Positions 54,396 to 62,839 of a stretch of 64,000 nt of DNA are shown in pieces. The notes under the pieces were generated by a model, which saw only the letters and a program-made list of their open reading frames with translations, searched no databases and was not told the origin of the DNA. Source of the DNA: Palleronia sediminis (lineage in GTDB: Bacteria > Pseudomonadota > Alphaproteobacteria > Rhodobacterales > Rhodobacteraceae); the NCBI RefSeq assembly GCF_004358695.1, contig NZ_SNAA01000013.1, positions 1-64,000 on the forward strand, given 5' to 3'. Position 1 is the first letter of the stretch. Every line of letters starts with the position of its first letter. The translations under genes were made by a program, and so were the position numbers.

Positions 54396-57300
54396 TCACG
54401 CTCGGGCGGGCTGCTGCGCGCGCCCCTGGATCCGGCGTCGCCCCATGGCATAGAGCGAGGCATAGGCCGGAACGATTACCATCTGGATAAGGGACGCGAA
54501 CAGCACGCCGAACCCTAGCGCAACGGCGGTCGGGATCAGGAATTGCGCCTGCACCGACGGCTCGAGGATCAGCGGCGCGATCCCGAAGAACGTGGTGAGC
54601 GTGGTCAGGATCACCGGGCGGAACCGGCTGAGCGTGGCCTCGACGATGGCATCGAACGGGTCCATCCCCTCGGCCTCGTTCGACTGGATGAAATCGACGA
54701 TCAGAAGCGCCGCGTTCACGATCACCCCCGACAGCCCGATGATGCCGAACATCGACAGCAGCGTGACGTTCAGCCCCAGCGCGGCATGGCCGATCACGGC
54801 GCCGAAGAACCCGAAGGGGATCACGCCCAGCACGATGAAGGGGCGCGCATAGGAACCGAAGGCCAGCGCGAGCGTGCCGTAGATCGCCAGCAGGGTCAGG
54901 CCGAAATTGAGCGCCAACGCCGAGCCGAAGCGCCCTGCCTCTTCCTGTTCGCCGCCGGTCGTCACGCGCAGGTCGGGGTAGTCGTCCTCCAACCCCGGCA
55001 CGATCTCGGACATGAGATAGGACGTCTCGGCGCCGCCGGTCGTGACCGCGTTGTCCACGTCGGCCTGCAAGGTGGTGATGCTCTGCCCGTTCAGCCGCGT
55101 GATCGAGGTCGGCGCGGGCCGAAAGGACAGGTCGGCCAGGATCGAGATCGGCACGAGCCCCGGCGTCTCGGCCTCTGGGCCCGTCGGGATCTGGAGTGCG
55201 AGCAGATCCGCCACCGAATCGCGCTGGTCGTCGACGAGGCGGAGGCGGATATCGACCTCTTCCTGGTTGCGGGCGAACTGGTCCACGGTGAACCCGTAGA
55301 AGGCCGCGCGGATCTCGTTGGCCAACCCCTCGAGCGAGACGTCATAGACGCGCGCGGCGGGCTTGAGGCTGATGGCGATCTCCTGCGCGGCGGACACGCG
55401 GTCGTCGCGGATGTCGAATACCCCCGAGCGGGCGGCCAGCGCCTCGCGCAGGCGGGCGGTGGCGGCGTCGCGCACCTCTTCGGTTTCGGCCGCGACCTGA
55501 ATGACCACCGGCGCGCCGACCCCCAGGATCGACGAGGAAAAGATCACCTCGCGCGCGCCCGGAACCTCGCCCACGGCCTCGCGCCAGGCGTTCTTGAACG
55601 CCTCTGACGAGACGTCGCGCGACGATGCGTCGGCCAGCTTGGCCTCGATGCGGGCGGTCGAGCCGGGATTGACGCTGGTCCCCCCGCCACCGCCGCCGCC
55701 GGCCGAGGCAAAGCCGATCGAGACCGAGGTGTTCTGCAATAGCTCGGCCGACGCCACCTGTTCGGCCGCGGCGCTCGCCGCGTCGATGAACTCCTGCGCA
55801 CGCAGCAACGTTTCCGTCGCCGAGGTGCCGTCGGGCAGGTTGAGCTCGGCAGTCACGAAATTGCCCTCGATGGCGGGAAAGAACACGACCCGGACGACCC
55901 CGCCCGCCAAAAGCCCCGCCGTGGCCACGCCCAGCGCGACGCACACGACCACGGTAAAGACGGGATGGTTCACCGACCCGCGCACGAGCCGCCGCAAGGG
56001 CCCCTCGCGGAACTTGCGAAATCCGCGATCCACCCAGCGGCGCATCGCCTCGGTCAGGCGCCGGGGCGAGTATTTGCGCGGCTCGCGCATCCTCACGGTC
56101 TGCAGGTGCCGGGGCAGGATGAAAAAGCACTCGATCAGCGACATGAACAGGATGAAGATCACGACCGCGGCCACGGGGCTGATGAACGAGCCCGACGAGC
56201 CGGGCAGGAACAGCAGCGGCGTGAAGGCAAGGATCGTCGTCGTCACCGAGAACACGATCGGGCGCCAGACCCGCATGATCGCGCGGCGCGACGCGCCTTC
56301 GGGGTCGCCGTCGCCCTCGAGCTCGCCATAGGTCTCTTCGCCCACGACGATGGCGTCGTCGACCACGATACCCAGCGCCAGGATGAAGCCGAACAGCGAA
56401 AGCTGGTTGATGGTCGACCCGAAGATCGCCATCGGGATGAAGGCCCCGATAAAGCTGATGACGACGCCCGCCGCGACCCATCCGGCAACCCGCAGATCGA
56501 GGAACATCATCAGGATCAGCACGATCAGCGCGGCCCCGATGGCGCCGTTCTTGGCCAGCAGGTTGATGCGTCCGCGCAGGCTGTCGGCCTCGTCGCGCCA
56601 GACGGCGGCCTCGACGGCCGGGGGCAGGTTGGGCATCAGCTCCTGGTCGAGGTACCGGGTCGCCGCGTCCGCCACGGTCAGCACCTGTTCGCTGCCCGCG
56701 CGGTTCACGGATACGAACACCGCGCTCTTGCCCGAGATCGTCGCGCTCACGTTCGTGTCGGCGAGGATGTCGCGGATGCGCGCGATCTCGCCCAATTTAA
56801 CTGTGCCGCCCGCGTCCGAGGTGAACAGGATCTTGTCGCGCAGGGTATCGGGGCTTTCGGCCTCGCCGACGGTGCGGACCTGTATGTCGCTGTCGCCGGT
56901 GTCGATGGTGCCCGCCGAGAGCGACAGCGTCTCCGAGGCCAGACGCTGCCCGAGGTCCGTCAGCCCCATGCCGTAGGCGCGCAGCGTGTCGCGGTCGACC
57001 GTCACCTCGATCAGGTCCACCGGCACGCCGCTGATCGAGACCTGGCTGATCTCGGGCAGGGCGGTCAGGTCGTCGCGGGCCCGTTCGGCCAGCGCCTTGA
57101 GCGTGGTCTGCGGAACGTCGCCCCAGATGGCGAACTGCACGGCAAGCTCGGTGGGATCGACCTCGGAAATGCGGGGCTGTTCGGCCTCGGTGGGAAAGGT
57201 CGAGATGCGGCCGACCTCGGTCTCGATATCGTCCTTGACGGTCGACATGTTCGCGCCGCTGGTCAGCTCGGCCGTGACCGTGCCGAGATTGGGCTGCGCG

Positions 57301-57551
57301 GTGCCGGTCAGCTTGCGCACCCCTTCGAGGCCCTGCAGACGTTCCTCGATAGGCACGAGGATGGCGTCCGAGATCTCGGTCGGCGTGGCACCCGGATAGG
57401 CGACCGTCACCGTCACGGCGCGGGTCGCGATCTCGGGGAACGTGCGGATCGTGGTGGACAGGGCCGAGGCGATGCCCGCCGCGACGATCGCCATCAAAAG
57501 CAGGTTCGTCGCGACCGGGTTGTCGAGGAACCACCGGATCAATCCGCGCAT
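54396..57551 (-). CDS. RND-family efflux transporter permease
   Basis: A 1051-residue inner-membrane RND pump, of normal family length, with 12 predicted helices and two large periplasmic loops (about 40-335 and 560-870). The opening IRWFLDNPVATNLLLMAIVAA and VFMSVNRAG-like, VVGEETY and LGIVVDDAIVVGEE segments (conserved proton-relay acidic residues in helix 4) are typical of the AcrB-like and MdtB-like group. The substrate is unknown. It starts 3 bp after the adaptor gene. No TolC-like gene is in the window. Confidence 0.93.
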   Translation of the reverse strand: MRGLIRWFLDNPVATNLLLMAIVAAGIASALSTTIRTFPEIATRAVTVTVAYPGATPTEISDAILVPIEERLQGLEGVRKLTGTAQPNLGTVTAELTSGANMSTVKDDIETEVGRISTFPTEAEQPRISEVDPTELAVQFAIWGDVPQTTLKALAERARDDLTALPEISQVSISGVPVDLIEVTVDRDTLRAYGMGLTDLGQRLASETLSLSAGTIDTGDSDIQVRTVGEAESPDTLRDKILFTSDAGGTVKLGEIARIRDILADTNVSATISGKSAVFVSVNRAGSEQVLTVADAATRYLDQELMPNLPPAVEAAVWRDEADSLRGRINLLAKNGAIGAALIVLILMMFLDLRVAGWVAAGVVISFIGAFIPMAIFGSTINQLSLFGFILALGIVVDDAIVVGEETYGELEGDGDPEGASRRAIMRVWRPIVFSVTTTILAFTPLLFLPGSSGSFISPVAAVVIFILFMSLIECFFILPRHLQTVRMREPRKYSPRRLTEAMRRWVDRGFRKFREGPLRRLVRGSVNHPVFTVVVCVALGVATAGLLAGGVVRVVFFPAIEGNFVTAELNLPDGTSATETLLRAQEFIDAASAAAEQVASAELLQNTSVSIGFASAGGGGGGGTSVNPGSTARIEAKLADASSRDVSSEAFKNAWREAVGEVPGAREVIFSSSILGVGAPVVIQVAAETEEVRDAATARLREALAARSGVFDIRDDRVSAAQEIAISLKPAARVYDVSLEGLANEIRAAFYGFTVDQFARNQEEVDIRLRLVDDQRDSVADLLALQIPTGPEAETPGLVPISILADLSFRPAPTSITRLNGQSITTLQADVDNAVTTGGAETSYLMSEIVPGLEDDYPDLRVTTGGEQEEAGRFGSALALNFGLTLLAIYGTLALAFGSYARPFIVLGVIPFGFFGAVIGHAALGLNVTLLSMFGIIGLSGVIVNAALLIVDFIQSNEAEGMDPFDAIVEATLSRFRPVILTTLTTFFGIAPLILEPSVQAQFLIPTAVALGFGVLFASLIQMVIVPAYASLYAMGRRRIQGRAQQPARA

Positions 57552-57554
57552 GGC

Positions 57555-58919
57555 TCAGCCCTCCGACGCGGCGGCGGTGTCGCCGCCGTCATCGTTCGGG
57601 CCGCCATCGCCGTTGCCGGAGCCCGAACCGCCATCGCCGCTTTCGTCGGGCAGGCGCACCTCGACCCCGTCGGCGGCGGCGGGCAGGTCGCTGGTCATCA
57701 GCACCGTGCCGGGCGCCAATCCGTCGGCCTCGATCACCGCGATCTCGTCGCGGCGCGACAGGACCGTCACCTCGTGGCGGACAAGCGCGCCGTCGCGAAC
57801 CTCCCACACCATGTCGCCGCTTTTCAGGGCGACGGCCGGGATCGAGACCGCCCGACGGTTGACCAACGAGATCGGCAGGTCCAGCTCGACCAGTTCGCCG
57901 ATCCGCAGTGGCCGCCCTTCGGAGCGTTCGGGATCGAAGGGGCGCGGGATGCGCACGATCAGCGGGATGGTACGCGTGCCGTCCTGCACCTCGGCGCCGA
58001 TGGTGTCGACCACGCCATAGGCCGCAACCGGGCCAAGGCTGCGGCCCCGTTCGGCCACGGCGGCCTGCCCGGTGCCCCGCACCAGCACGCGCCCGCCCAC
58101 GGCCATCTCGGCCCCGCCCAGAAGCGCGAGATCGGCGGGGGTCAGCCCTAGCTCGGCCTCGACCGCGGCCGAGGCGACCAGCCGGCCCAGTTCCTGCCCC
58201 GGCGAGGCGAAGGCGCCGATATCGGCATCGGCGGCCACGACCACCGCATCGAACGGCGCGCGCAACTCGGCATCGGAGAGGTCGGCGCGCGCGGTCGAGA
58301 GGTTGGCGCGCGCGGTGGACAGGTTAGCCTGCTGGGTCGCGACCTCGACGATGGCCTGCTGAAGCTCGGCCTCGGAGGTGAAATCGTCCTCTTCCAGCTC
58401 GGCCTGCCGGTCGCGTTCGACCCGCGCGGCGGCCAGCGCCGCCTCGGCCTGCTGCACCGATGCCTCGGCCCGGTCGACCGCCGCCTCGAGTCTGTCGGTC
58501 TCGAGCCGCACCAAAAGCTCGCCCCGCTCGACCCGTGCGCCGCGGCGAAACCCGTCGGCCACCTCGGCCACGCGGGCCTGCACCTGCGCGGTGACGGCGA
58601 CCTCGGCGAGGGGCTGGATGAATGCGGTCTGCCGGATCGACACCCGCGCGGCGGGTTCGGCCTGCCCTGCCTGCACCAGCGGTGGCGGGGGCGGCTCGGT
58701 CGACGATGTCTCGCCCGAGGTCGACAGCCACCAGTATATCCCGCCGCCCAGCAGCAGGATCACCACCCCGGCGATCAGGAACAGCCAGAAGGTCGAGTGA
58801 CCGCCCTTGCCGTCGTCATCGTCGTTCTCGGGCTGATACCGCGCCTCGTCGGGCGTCGGGGTGTCGTCGTCGCGGTTCTCGGGGCGGTCCTCGGGGCGGT
58901 CGCCGTTCTCATCGGCCAT
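57555..58919 (-). CDS. RND efflux periplasmic adaptor (membrane fusion protein)
   Basis: A 454-residue membrane-fusion protein. An acidic N-terminal region of about 40 residues precedes one membrane helix (about 45-65). A lipoyl/barrel-sandwich domain (about 90-130), a coiled coil (DRAEASVQQAEAALAAARVERDRQAEL and the following repeats, about 145-220), and beta-barrel domains follow, ending in a Gly/Asp-rich tail. It links the pump to an outer-membrane channel. Its start overlaps the FAS1-PRC gene stop by 11 bp, so that gene is translated together with it. Confidence 0.9.
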   Translation of the reverse strand: MADENGDRPEDRPENRDDDTPTPDEARYQPENDDDDGKGGHSTFWLFLIAGVVILLLGGGIYWWLSTSGETSSTEPPPPPLVQAGQAEPAARVSIRQTAFIQPLAEVAVTAQVQARVAEVADGFRRGARVERGELLVRLETDRLEAAVDRAEASVQQAEAALAAARVERDRQAELEEDDFTSEAELQQAIVEVATQQANLSTARANLSTARADLSDAELRAPFDAVVVAADADIGAFASPGQELGRLVASAAVEAELGLTPADLALLGGAEMAVGGRVLVRGTGQAAVAERGRSLGPVAAYGVVDTIGAEVQDGTRTIPLIVRIPRPFDPERSEGRPLRIGELVELDLPISLVNRRAVSIPAVALKSGDMVWEVRDGALVRHEVTVLSRRDEIAVIEADGLAPGTVLMTSDLPAAADGVEVRLPDESGDGGSGSGNGDGGPNDDGGDTAAASEG

Positions 58920-59991
58920 TCGCGGCGTCCTCCTCGGTCAGGCGCAGCGCGCCGGCTTGGGTGTCGAGCGTCAGCGCGGCAAGCCGCTCGCGCCGCAACG
59001 CGCCGCCCGGCATGGCGATGACGACGACCGTCTCCTGCGCCTCGATATCGACCTCGACATCGCTGATCTCGCCCAGCCGGGCGCCATCGGTGTCCAGCAC
59101 GGGGCGCCCGAACAGCGACAGCACGCTGCGCATCGCCTCGCGCGGGGGGGCGGTGTCGTCCGGGCCGGGAAGCGCGATGACCCGGCCGGGAAGCCCGTCT
59201 CCGCCGATGGGAATGTCGCCCACCGGATCGCCGGTCGCGGGCGCGGGCGGCGGCGCGTCGTCCGGGGCGGTATCGGGCAGAATGCCCTCGGTCGGGCCGC
59301 TGTCGCTGGCCGCGATATCCTCGGCGAGGCTCGGCGCCTCGGTCTGCGCCTCGCTCCGCGCGATGGGATTTGCCGTGTCGTCCGCGATCCCGGCGGGATC
59401 GTCCATCGCATCCGGTTCGGTCGGATCGGCGGGCGCAGGGACGGGGCCCGCAGCTTCGGTATCGGCCCGCGGCTCGGGCGCCGGCTGTGAAAGCGCCGCG
59501 ATCCGGTCCTGCATCTCGCCGGTCAGCAGCACGTCGTCGATGGCATGGACCGTCGCCAGCCCGGCGGCCAGGTCCGCATCCACGATCGAGGCCGAGGTGC
59601 CGCCCCCCGTGACCGCGACCGTTCCGACGCCAAAGGACAGGTCGACCCCGAGATCGCTGGGCGCAGATTGCGGCAACCCGGTCGAGCGGAACGGCCCCTC
59701 GTTCACCAGGTGCAGCCGCACGATGCGCCCCAGCAGGTCGCGGTCGGCAATCCCGGCCAGGTCTGCGGGCAACCTGTCAAAGGCCCCGTCGACCGGCGCG
59801 AATATGGTGCGCCCTAGCTCGACCGTGCGGCCGAGTTCGGCGGCGGTCACGATCTGCATGAACCGGTCGAAGCGGCCATCCTCCTGCAACGCCCGCGTCA
59901 CGCCGCCCTCGATGGCGTCGCCGCCGAAATCCTGCGCGAGGGCTGAAACCGGACCGAAAACCGCTAAGGCCAAGACTGGGACGAAACGCAT
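58909..59991 (-). CDS. Exported protein with fasciclin (FAS1) and PRC-barrel domains
   Basis: A 360-residue exported protein. A Sec signal (residues 1-20, cleaving after SALAQ) is followed by a FAS1 domain (about 25-165, with TIFAPVDGAFDRLP, LHLVNEGPF and ATVHAIDDVLL). An acidic, Pro/Ala-rich linker spans about 170-285, and a PRC-barrel covers about 290-355 (FGRPVLDTDGARLGEISDV). FAS1 domains mediate adhesion. PRC-barrels occur in RimM and in envelope or photosynthetic reaction-centre proteins. The gene overlaps the RND adaptor start by 11 bp, so it is probably co-translated with the efflux genes. The function is unknown. Confidence 0.85.
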   Translation of the reverse strand: MRFVPVLALAVFGPVSALAQDFGGDAIEGGVTRALQEDGRFDRFMQIVTAAELGRTVELGRTIFAPVDGAFDRLPADLAGIADRDLLGRIVRLHLVNEGPFRSTGLPQSAPSDLGVDLSFGVGTVAVTGGGTSASIVDADLAAGLATVHAIDDVLLTGEMQDRIAALSQPAPEPRADTEAAGPVPAPADPTEPDAMDDPAGIADDTANPIARSEAQTEAPSLAEDIAASDSGPTEGILPDTAPDDAPPPAPATGDPVGDIPIGGDGLPGRVIALPGPDDTAPPREAMRSVLSLFGRPVLDTDGARLGEISDVEVDIEAQETVVVIAMPGGALRRERLAALTLDTQAGALRLTEEDAANGR

Positions 59992-60093
59992 CCATCACCG
60001 CAACCTGCCGCCGGTTCGCCCCATGCCCCCGGCCCGGCTTGCGACATAGGCCGCGTTCGGCGGCGGCAAAGACATGGCGGCCCCGCGGAGGGG

Positions 60094-60651
60094 TCAGCGC
60101 GGCTTGATGGCCTCGATGTTCAGCGAGACGAGCGTGCCGTTTTCCTTGTCCATGTGGGGCATGTAGGCCTGCGAATAGTCGTCCATGTCGCTATGTTCGG
60201 TCTCGCGCCAATCCCAGAGCCGCGTTTCCGCGAAGCCCACGGCGCGCAGGTCGGCATCCAGCGAGTCCCGGTCGAAGATCATGCCGTGGAAATCGTACTC
60301 GTCCCTTTGCCCGCCGGTGACGAGGCCGCGCACGTCCTCGATCCCGCGCGCGAGCGTGCCCGACAGGTAAAGCCGGGCGGCCGCCGCGAAATCGGGCACC
60401 GCCAGCCTGAGCACCCCGCCCGGCGCCAGCACCCGGTGCCATTCGCGCAGCGCATCCATGTAGGTCTTGCGGCCGAAATGCTCGAGCACGTGGCAGGCAT
60501 AGATCAGGTCAGTGCTTTCGTCGGGGATGAACGACAGATCCTCGACCCGGCCTACATGATCGACGTGATCGAGCGGCAGGGCATCGACGTGAAACCAGCC
60601 GGGAATGTGCTTTTTGCCGCATCCCAGGTGGATCTTGGTATAATCGGTCAT
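60094..60651 (-). CDS. SAM-dependent methyltransferase, sugar-cluster type
   Basis: A 185-residue class I methyltransferase. The N-terminal KIHLGCGKKHIPGWFHVD loop binds SAM, and HVLEHFGRKTYMDALREWHRVLAPGG matches family members annotated as class I or FkbM-like methyltransferases in polysaccharide loci. The ATG at 60651 begins right at the family N terminus; a longer frame is not supported. It follows fcl by 19 bp on the same strand, so it may methylate a sugar or glycan made with GDP-fucose. The substrate is unknown. Confidence 0.8.
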   Translation of the reverse strand: MTDYTKIHLGCGKKHIPGWFHVDALPLDHVDHVGRVEDLSFIPDESTDLIYACHVLEHFGRKTYMDALREWHRVLAPGGVLRLAVPDFAAAARLYLSGTLARGIEDVRGLVTGGQRDEYDFHGMIFDRDSLDADLRAVGFAETRLWDWRETEHSDMDDYSQAYMPHMDKENGTLVSLNIEAIKPR

Positions 60652-60670
60652 CGCAAAAGGGTCCTTCGGC

Positions 60671-61615
60671 TCAGGCGGCGCTGCGGGCCGCGTCGTAATC
60701 GCGCAGGGTCCGGCGCAGGCCCTCGGCAAGACCGATGGAGGGGGTCCAGCCCATCGCGCGCAGGCGTGTGCTGTCCATCAGCTTGCGGGGCGTTCCGTCG
60801 GGCTTGTCTGTGTCGTGGACGATCCGGCCGGCATACCCCACGACGGCGGCGATCTCTCTCGCGAGATCGCCGATCGAGATCTCTTCGCCGGTGCCGACAT
60901 TCACATGCGGCGCATCCGAATAGCGCCTCATGAGGAACACGAGCGCATCGGCTAGGTCGTCGGCATGCATGAATTCGCGCAGCGGCGTGCCGCTGCCCCA
61001 CATCATCACCTCGTCCGCGCCCGTCTCACGGGCTTCGACGAACTTGCGCATGAGCGCCGGCAGAACGTGGCTGGTGGCGAGGTTGTAATTGTCGCCGGGG
61101 CCATACAGGTTGGTTGGCATGGCCGAGATGAAATCTGCGCCATGCTGCTTGCGATAGGCCTGGCAGAGCTTGATGCCCGCGATCTTGGCGATGGCATACC
61201 ATTCGTTCGTCGGCTCGAGCGGCCCGGTCAGCAGCGCATCCTCGGCCATCGGCTGCGCGGCGTCGCGGGGATAGATGCAGGACGAGCCCAGGAAAATCAG
61301 CTTGGACACGCCGGCGGCATGGGCGGCGTGGATGACGTTCGCCTCGATCATGAGGTTGTCATAGAGGAAATCGGCCGGCGCGGTGTCGTTGGCGAGAATG
61401 CCGCCGACCTTGGCCGCCGCAAGGAACACCGCGTCGGGGCGGGTCCGGTCGAACCACGCCTCGACATCGGCCTGCCGTTTCAGGTCCAGCTCGGCCCGCG
61501 TTGCGGTGATGACCTCGCAGCTTTCCGATGCGAGCCTGCGACAGATCGCCGACCCGACCATCCCGCGATGGCCCGCGACGAAAACACGCTTGCCGGTCAG
61601 GTCGAACTCAGCCAC
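60671..61615 (-). CDS. fcl: GDP-L-fucose synthase
   Basis: A 314-residue short-chain dehydrogenase-fold enzyme that converts the 4-keto-6-deoxymannose product of Gmd to GDP-L-fucose. The NADP loop [24 protein letters not shown] and the catalytic YAIAKIAG (Tyr and Lys) are all GDP-fucose-synthase signatures. The start is GTG (complement of 61613-61615) and overlaps the gmd stop by 8 bp; an upstream in-frame ATG would lie inside gmd. It is second in the gmd-fcl-methyltransferase run. Confidence 0.93.
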   Translation of the reverse strand: MAEFDLTGKRVFVAGHRGMVGSAICRRLASESCEVITATRAELDLKRQADVEAWFDRTRPDAVFLAAAKVGGILANDTAPADFLYDNLMIEANVIHAAHAAGVSKLIFLGSSCIYPRDAAQPMAEDALLTGPLEPTNEWYAIAKIAGIKLCQAYRKQHGADFISAMPTNLYGPGDNYNLATSHVLPALMRKFVEARETGADEVMMWGSGTPLREFMHADDLADALVFLMRRYSDAPHVNVGTGEEISIGDLAREIAAVVGYAGRIVHDTDKPDGTPRKLMDSTRLRAMGWTPSIGLAEGLRRTLRDYDAARSAA

Positions 61616-62654
61616 GGCTGTTGTCCCGCCGGGCCTCGGCAAGATCGGATCGGGTCATTTCGGCGACCAGCTCGGCAAAGCTCGTGCGCGGCGTCCAGCC
61701 CAGCTTTTCACGGGCCTTGGTCGCATCGCCCAGCAGCGTCTCGACCTCGGCGGGGCGGAAATAGCGCGGATCGACCGATACGATCACACGCCCGTCTCGG
61801 TCGCGCCCGACCTCGTCGAGCCCCTCGCCCTCGAAGGTGATGTCGATATCGAGTTCGGCGGCCGCGGCCTTGACGAAATCGCGGACCGAATACTGCTGCC
61901 CCGTGGCGATCACGAAATCCTCGGGGGTATCCTGTTGCAGCATGAGCCACATCATCTCGACATAGTCGCGGGCATGGCCCCAGTCGCGCTTGGCGTCGAG
62001 ATTGCCGAGTTTCAGTTCATCCTGTGTGCCCAGCTTGATGCGGGCCAGCGCGCGGGTGATCTTGCGCGTCACGAAGGTCTCGCCCCTCAGCGGGCTCTCG
62101 TGGTTGAAGAGGATGCCGTTGCAGGCATAGATCCCGTAGGCCTCGCGGTAGTTCACCGTGATCCAGTAGGCATAGAGCTTGGCCACGGCATAGGGCGAAC
62201 GGGGATAGAACGGCGTCGTCTCGCGCTGCGGCGTTTCCTGCACAAGCCCGTAAAGCTCCGATGTCGATGCCTGGTAGAAACGGGTCTTGTCCAGCCCGAG
62301 GAAACGGATCGCCTCGAGCAGGCGCAGTGCCCCCATCGCGTCGGAATTGGCGGTGTATTCCGGTTCCTCGAAGGACACGGCGACATGGCTTTGCGCGGCG
62401 AGGTTATATACCTCGTCGGGGCGCGTGGTCTGGAGGATATGGGTCAACGACGAGCTGTCGGTCATGTCGCCATGATGCAGCACGAACCTGTCCTCTTGGC
62501 CCGGCGCACCTTCGAGCAGATGGTCGATCCGCGCGGTGTTGAACAGCGACGTGCGCCGCTTGACCCCGTGAACCGCGTATCCCTTGCCAAGAAGGAACTC
62601 GGCCAGATAGGCCCCGTCCTGACCGGTGATCCCGGTAATGAGCGCGGTTTTCAC
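61608..62654 (-). CDS. gmd: GDP-mannose 4,6-dehydratase
   Basis: A 348-residue enzyme converting GDP-mannose to GDP-4-keto-6-deoxymannose. [30 protein letters not shown] (active site) and [14 protein letters not shown]-like blocks (here [14 protein letters not shown]) are diagnostic of Gmd. The start is GTG (complement of 62652-62654) with GGGAGGT 7 nt upstream. It is divergent from manC across 185 bp, and fcl follows with an 8-bp overlap. It opens the GDP-fucose branch. Confidence 0.96.
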   Translation of the reverse strand: MKTALITGITGQDGAYLAEFLLGKGYAVHGVKRRTSLFNTARIDHLLEGAPGQEDRFVLHHGDMTDSSSLTHILQTTRPDEVYNLAAQSHVAVSFEEPEYTANSDAMGALRLLEAIRFLGLDKTRFYQASTSELYGLVQETPQRETTPFYPRSPYAVAKLYAYWITVNYREAYGIYACNGILFNHESPLRGETFVTRKITRALARIKLGTQDELKLGNLDAKRDWGHARDYVEMMWLMLQQDTPEDFVIATGQQYSVRDFVKAAAAELDIDITFEGEGLDEVGRDRDGRVIVSVDPRYFRPAEVETLLGDATKAREKLGWTPRTSFAELVAEMTRSDLAEARRDNSRG

Positions 62655-62723
62655 TGAATGACCTCCCGAAATGGCCTGTCGATCGTCTGTTCGAACGGAT
62701 GCGTCCCTTTGGCGAGAAACGAC

Positions 62724-62741
62724 GCCCGTCGCAAGACGGGC
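62724..62741. promoter_or_regulatory. Hairpin with a GCAA tetraloop between gmd and manC
   Basis: GCCCGTC (62724-62730), GCAA, GACGGGC (62735-62741): a perfect 7-bp stem with a GNRA tetraloop when read rightward, in the middle of the 185-bp divergent spacer. It could be a leader structure of either gene or an operator dyad. Confidence 0.4.
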
Positions 62742-62839
62742 CCGACCCCGGCCGCCGCGGGATCGACATATTTGCACCGGCACACTTGTTTTCATGGCCT
62801 CTTTTCGCGCAGGCTGATCCCATGAGCGAGGAGTCGCCG

